A DNA stretch of 64,000 nt from Bacteroidota bacterium (lineage in GTDB: Bacteria; Bacteroidota; Bacteroidia; Flavobacteriales_D; Sanyastnellaceae). How positions within the stretch are numbered: position 1 is the stretch's first letter; each line of letters opens with the position of its first letter. The position numbers and the translations under genes were made by a program. This document shows, in pieces, positions 63,675 through 64,000 of the stretch. Below the pieces are notes generated by a model. It made no database searches. It had not been told where the DNA came from and saw only the letters and a list, made by a program, of their open reading frames with translations. Where the stretch lies: NCBI GenBank assembly GCA_027624855.1, contig JAQBTQ010000001.1, forward strand, positions 1-64,000, in the 5' to 3' direction.

Positions 63675-64000
63675 TATCCAGCGAAAGTTCTGTTGGCTTG
63701 GGGAGAAGCGATTTCAGGAAACAATGAAATTCGTGATTGGCTGCTCGGGAATGGCTACCCTGAATTGGCCTTGACTTGTCACGCCCTCAGGCTAGTGGAC
63801 TCGGCGAGGTCTTGGCTGATGGCCAATGGCCATCCGCATTTGATGGCATTGGTAAGCGGAGCTGAGGGCAATTTTGAGGCCATTGCTTGGTTGGACAAGT
63901 TTGGATTCAATTTCCTCAAAGACGTGGCGCTCGGCGCTGATAATGATGATGATGCCGTCAAGCGATTAATCCAAGCAAATCAGCCGGAATGGGCTGGTAT
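63669..64000 (+). CDS. conserved Bacteroidota protein of unknown function, cut by the window edge
   Basis: ATG at 63669 opens a frame that runs off the right edge (110 codons seen). It begins MQYPAKVLLAWGEAISGN and continues with repeat-like helical segments: IRDWLLGNGYPELALTCHAL, then ARSWLMANGHPHLMALVSG, then AIAWLDKFGFNFLKDVALG, each of about 33 residues with a pattern of W-L, N-G and a hydrophobic end. This suggests a short-helix repeat protein, similar to uncharacterised Bacteroidota proteins. Function unknown. Its start is almost immediately downstream of a possible -7 element. Confidence 0.6.
   Translation, partial: MQYPAKVLLAWGEAISGNNEIRDWLLGNGYPELALTCHALRLVDSARSWLMANGHPHLMALVSGAEGNFEAIAWLDKFGFNFLKDVALGADNDDDAVKRLIQANQPEWAG

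Overview
This window is a densely coded stretch of a Bacteroidota chromosome, most likely a marine-type member of the Flavobacteriales. Several signs agree: a type IX secretion C-terminal sorting domain, a TonB receptor with a carboxypeptidase-regulatory N-terminus, glutamine synthetase type III, a DUF3078 protein, a menaquinone cluster, weak Shine-Dalgarno sequences, and promoters of the TTG(-33)/TAnnTTTG(-7) type. There is no insertion sequence, prophage, CRISPR array or rRNA operon, and no gene-free gap longer than about 300 bases.

Layout. 0-12.4 kb (minus strand): the end of a tRNA-Thr/tRNA-Tyr operon, the conserved raiA-xerC-rpsU block, an acyl-CoA dehydrogenase, apt, a helix-hairpin-helix protein, an alanine/Na+ symporter, a K+ channel, pyrF, prfA, purM and a PorE-like OmpA protein. 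12.5-18.3 kb: glnN (GSIII) behind a pair of palindromic operator-like sites, then a large T9SS cargo protein with a PNGase F-type fold interrupted by a LamG-like domain. 18.4-21.5 kb (plus): a two-gene unit, an ATP-grasp ligase coupled to an N-formylglutamate amidohydrolase-DUF1704 fusion. 21.5-28.4 kb (minus): aminotransferase, GNAT, S4-domain protein, TonB receptor and dnaX. 28.4-32.2 kb (plus): rpsF-rpsR-rplI, uvrB and a SpoU methyltransferase. 32.2-43.2 kb (minus): S37 peptidase, TPR/OmpA lipoprotein, accA, rdgB and the menaquinone genes menE-C-A-D-F plus a hotdog thioesterase. 43.2-49 kb: an orphan response regulator, a possible small RNA, rsmG, an ECF sigma factor, a glycosyltransferase and sppA. 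49-64 kb: folK-dNK-GH109, sucD, a G+C-rich mnmE, a cold-shock protein, a GH13 amylase, an aldehyde dehydrogenase, a cytochrome c/PQQ sugar dehydrogenase with a DUF3078 protein, fabD, an MFS transporter and a gene cut by the right edge.

The most striking observations are two. First, dnaX carries a run of ten A residues directly after a 7-bp GC-rich hairpin, exactly at the end of domain III. Slippage in either direction gives an early stop, so the gene looks built to make both a full-length tau and a short gamma-like protein. Second, the ATP-grasp/FGase-DUF1704 pair has the composition expected of a ligate-and-remove modification cycle, which recalls eukaryotic tubulin tyrosination (TTL) and detyrosination (MATCAP). 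Other points of interest are the twin palindromes at the glnN promoter, an apparent CTG start codon in a cold-shock gene, and the compositional island at mnmE.

Most genes are housekeeping and recognised with high confidence from motifs. Substrate-level claims for the transporters, the peptidases, the GH109 protein and the sugar dehydrogenase are family inference only. Where a longer reading frame with a GTG or TTG start disagreed with a signal peptide or family N-terminus, I chose the internal ATG and say so.
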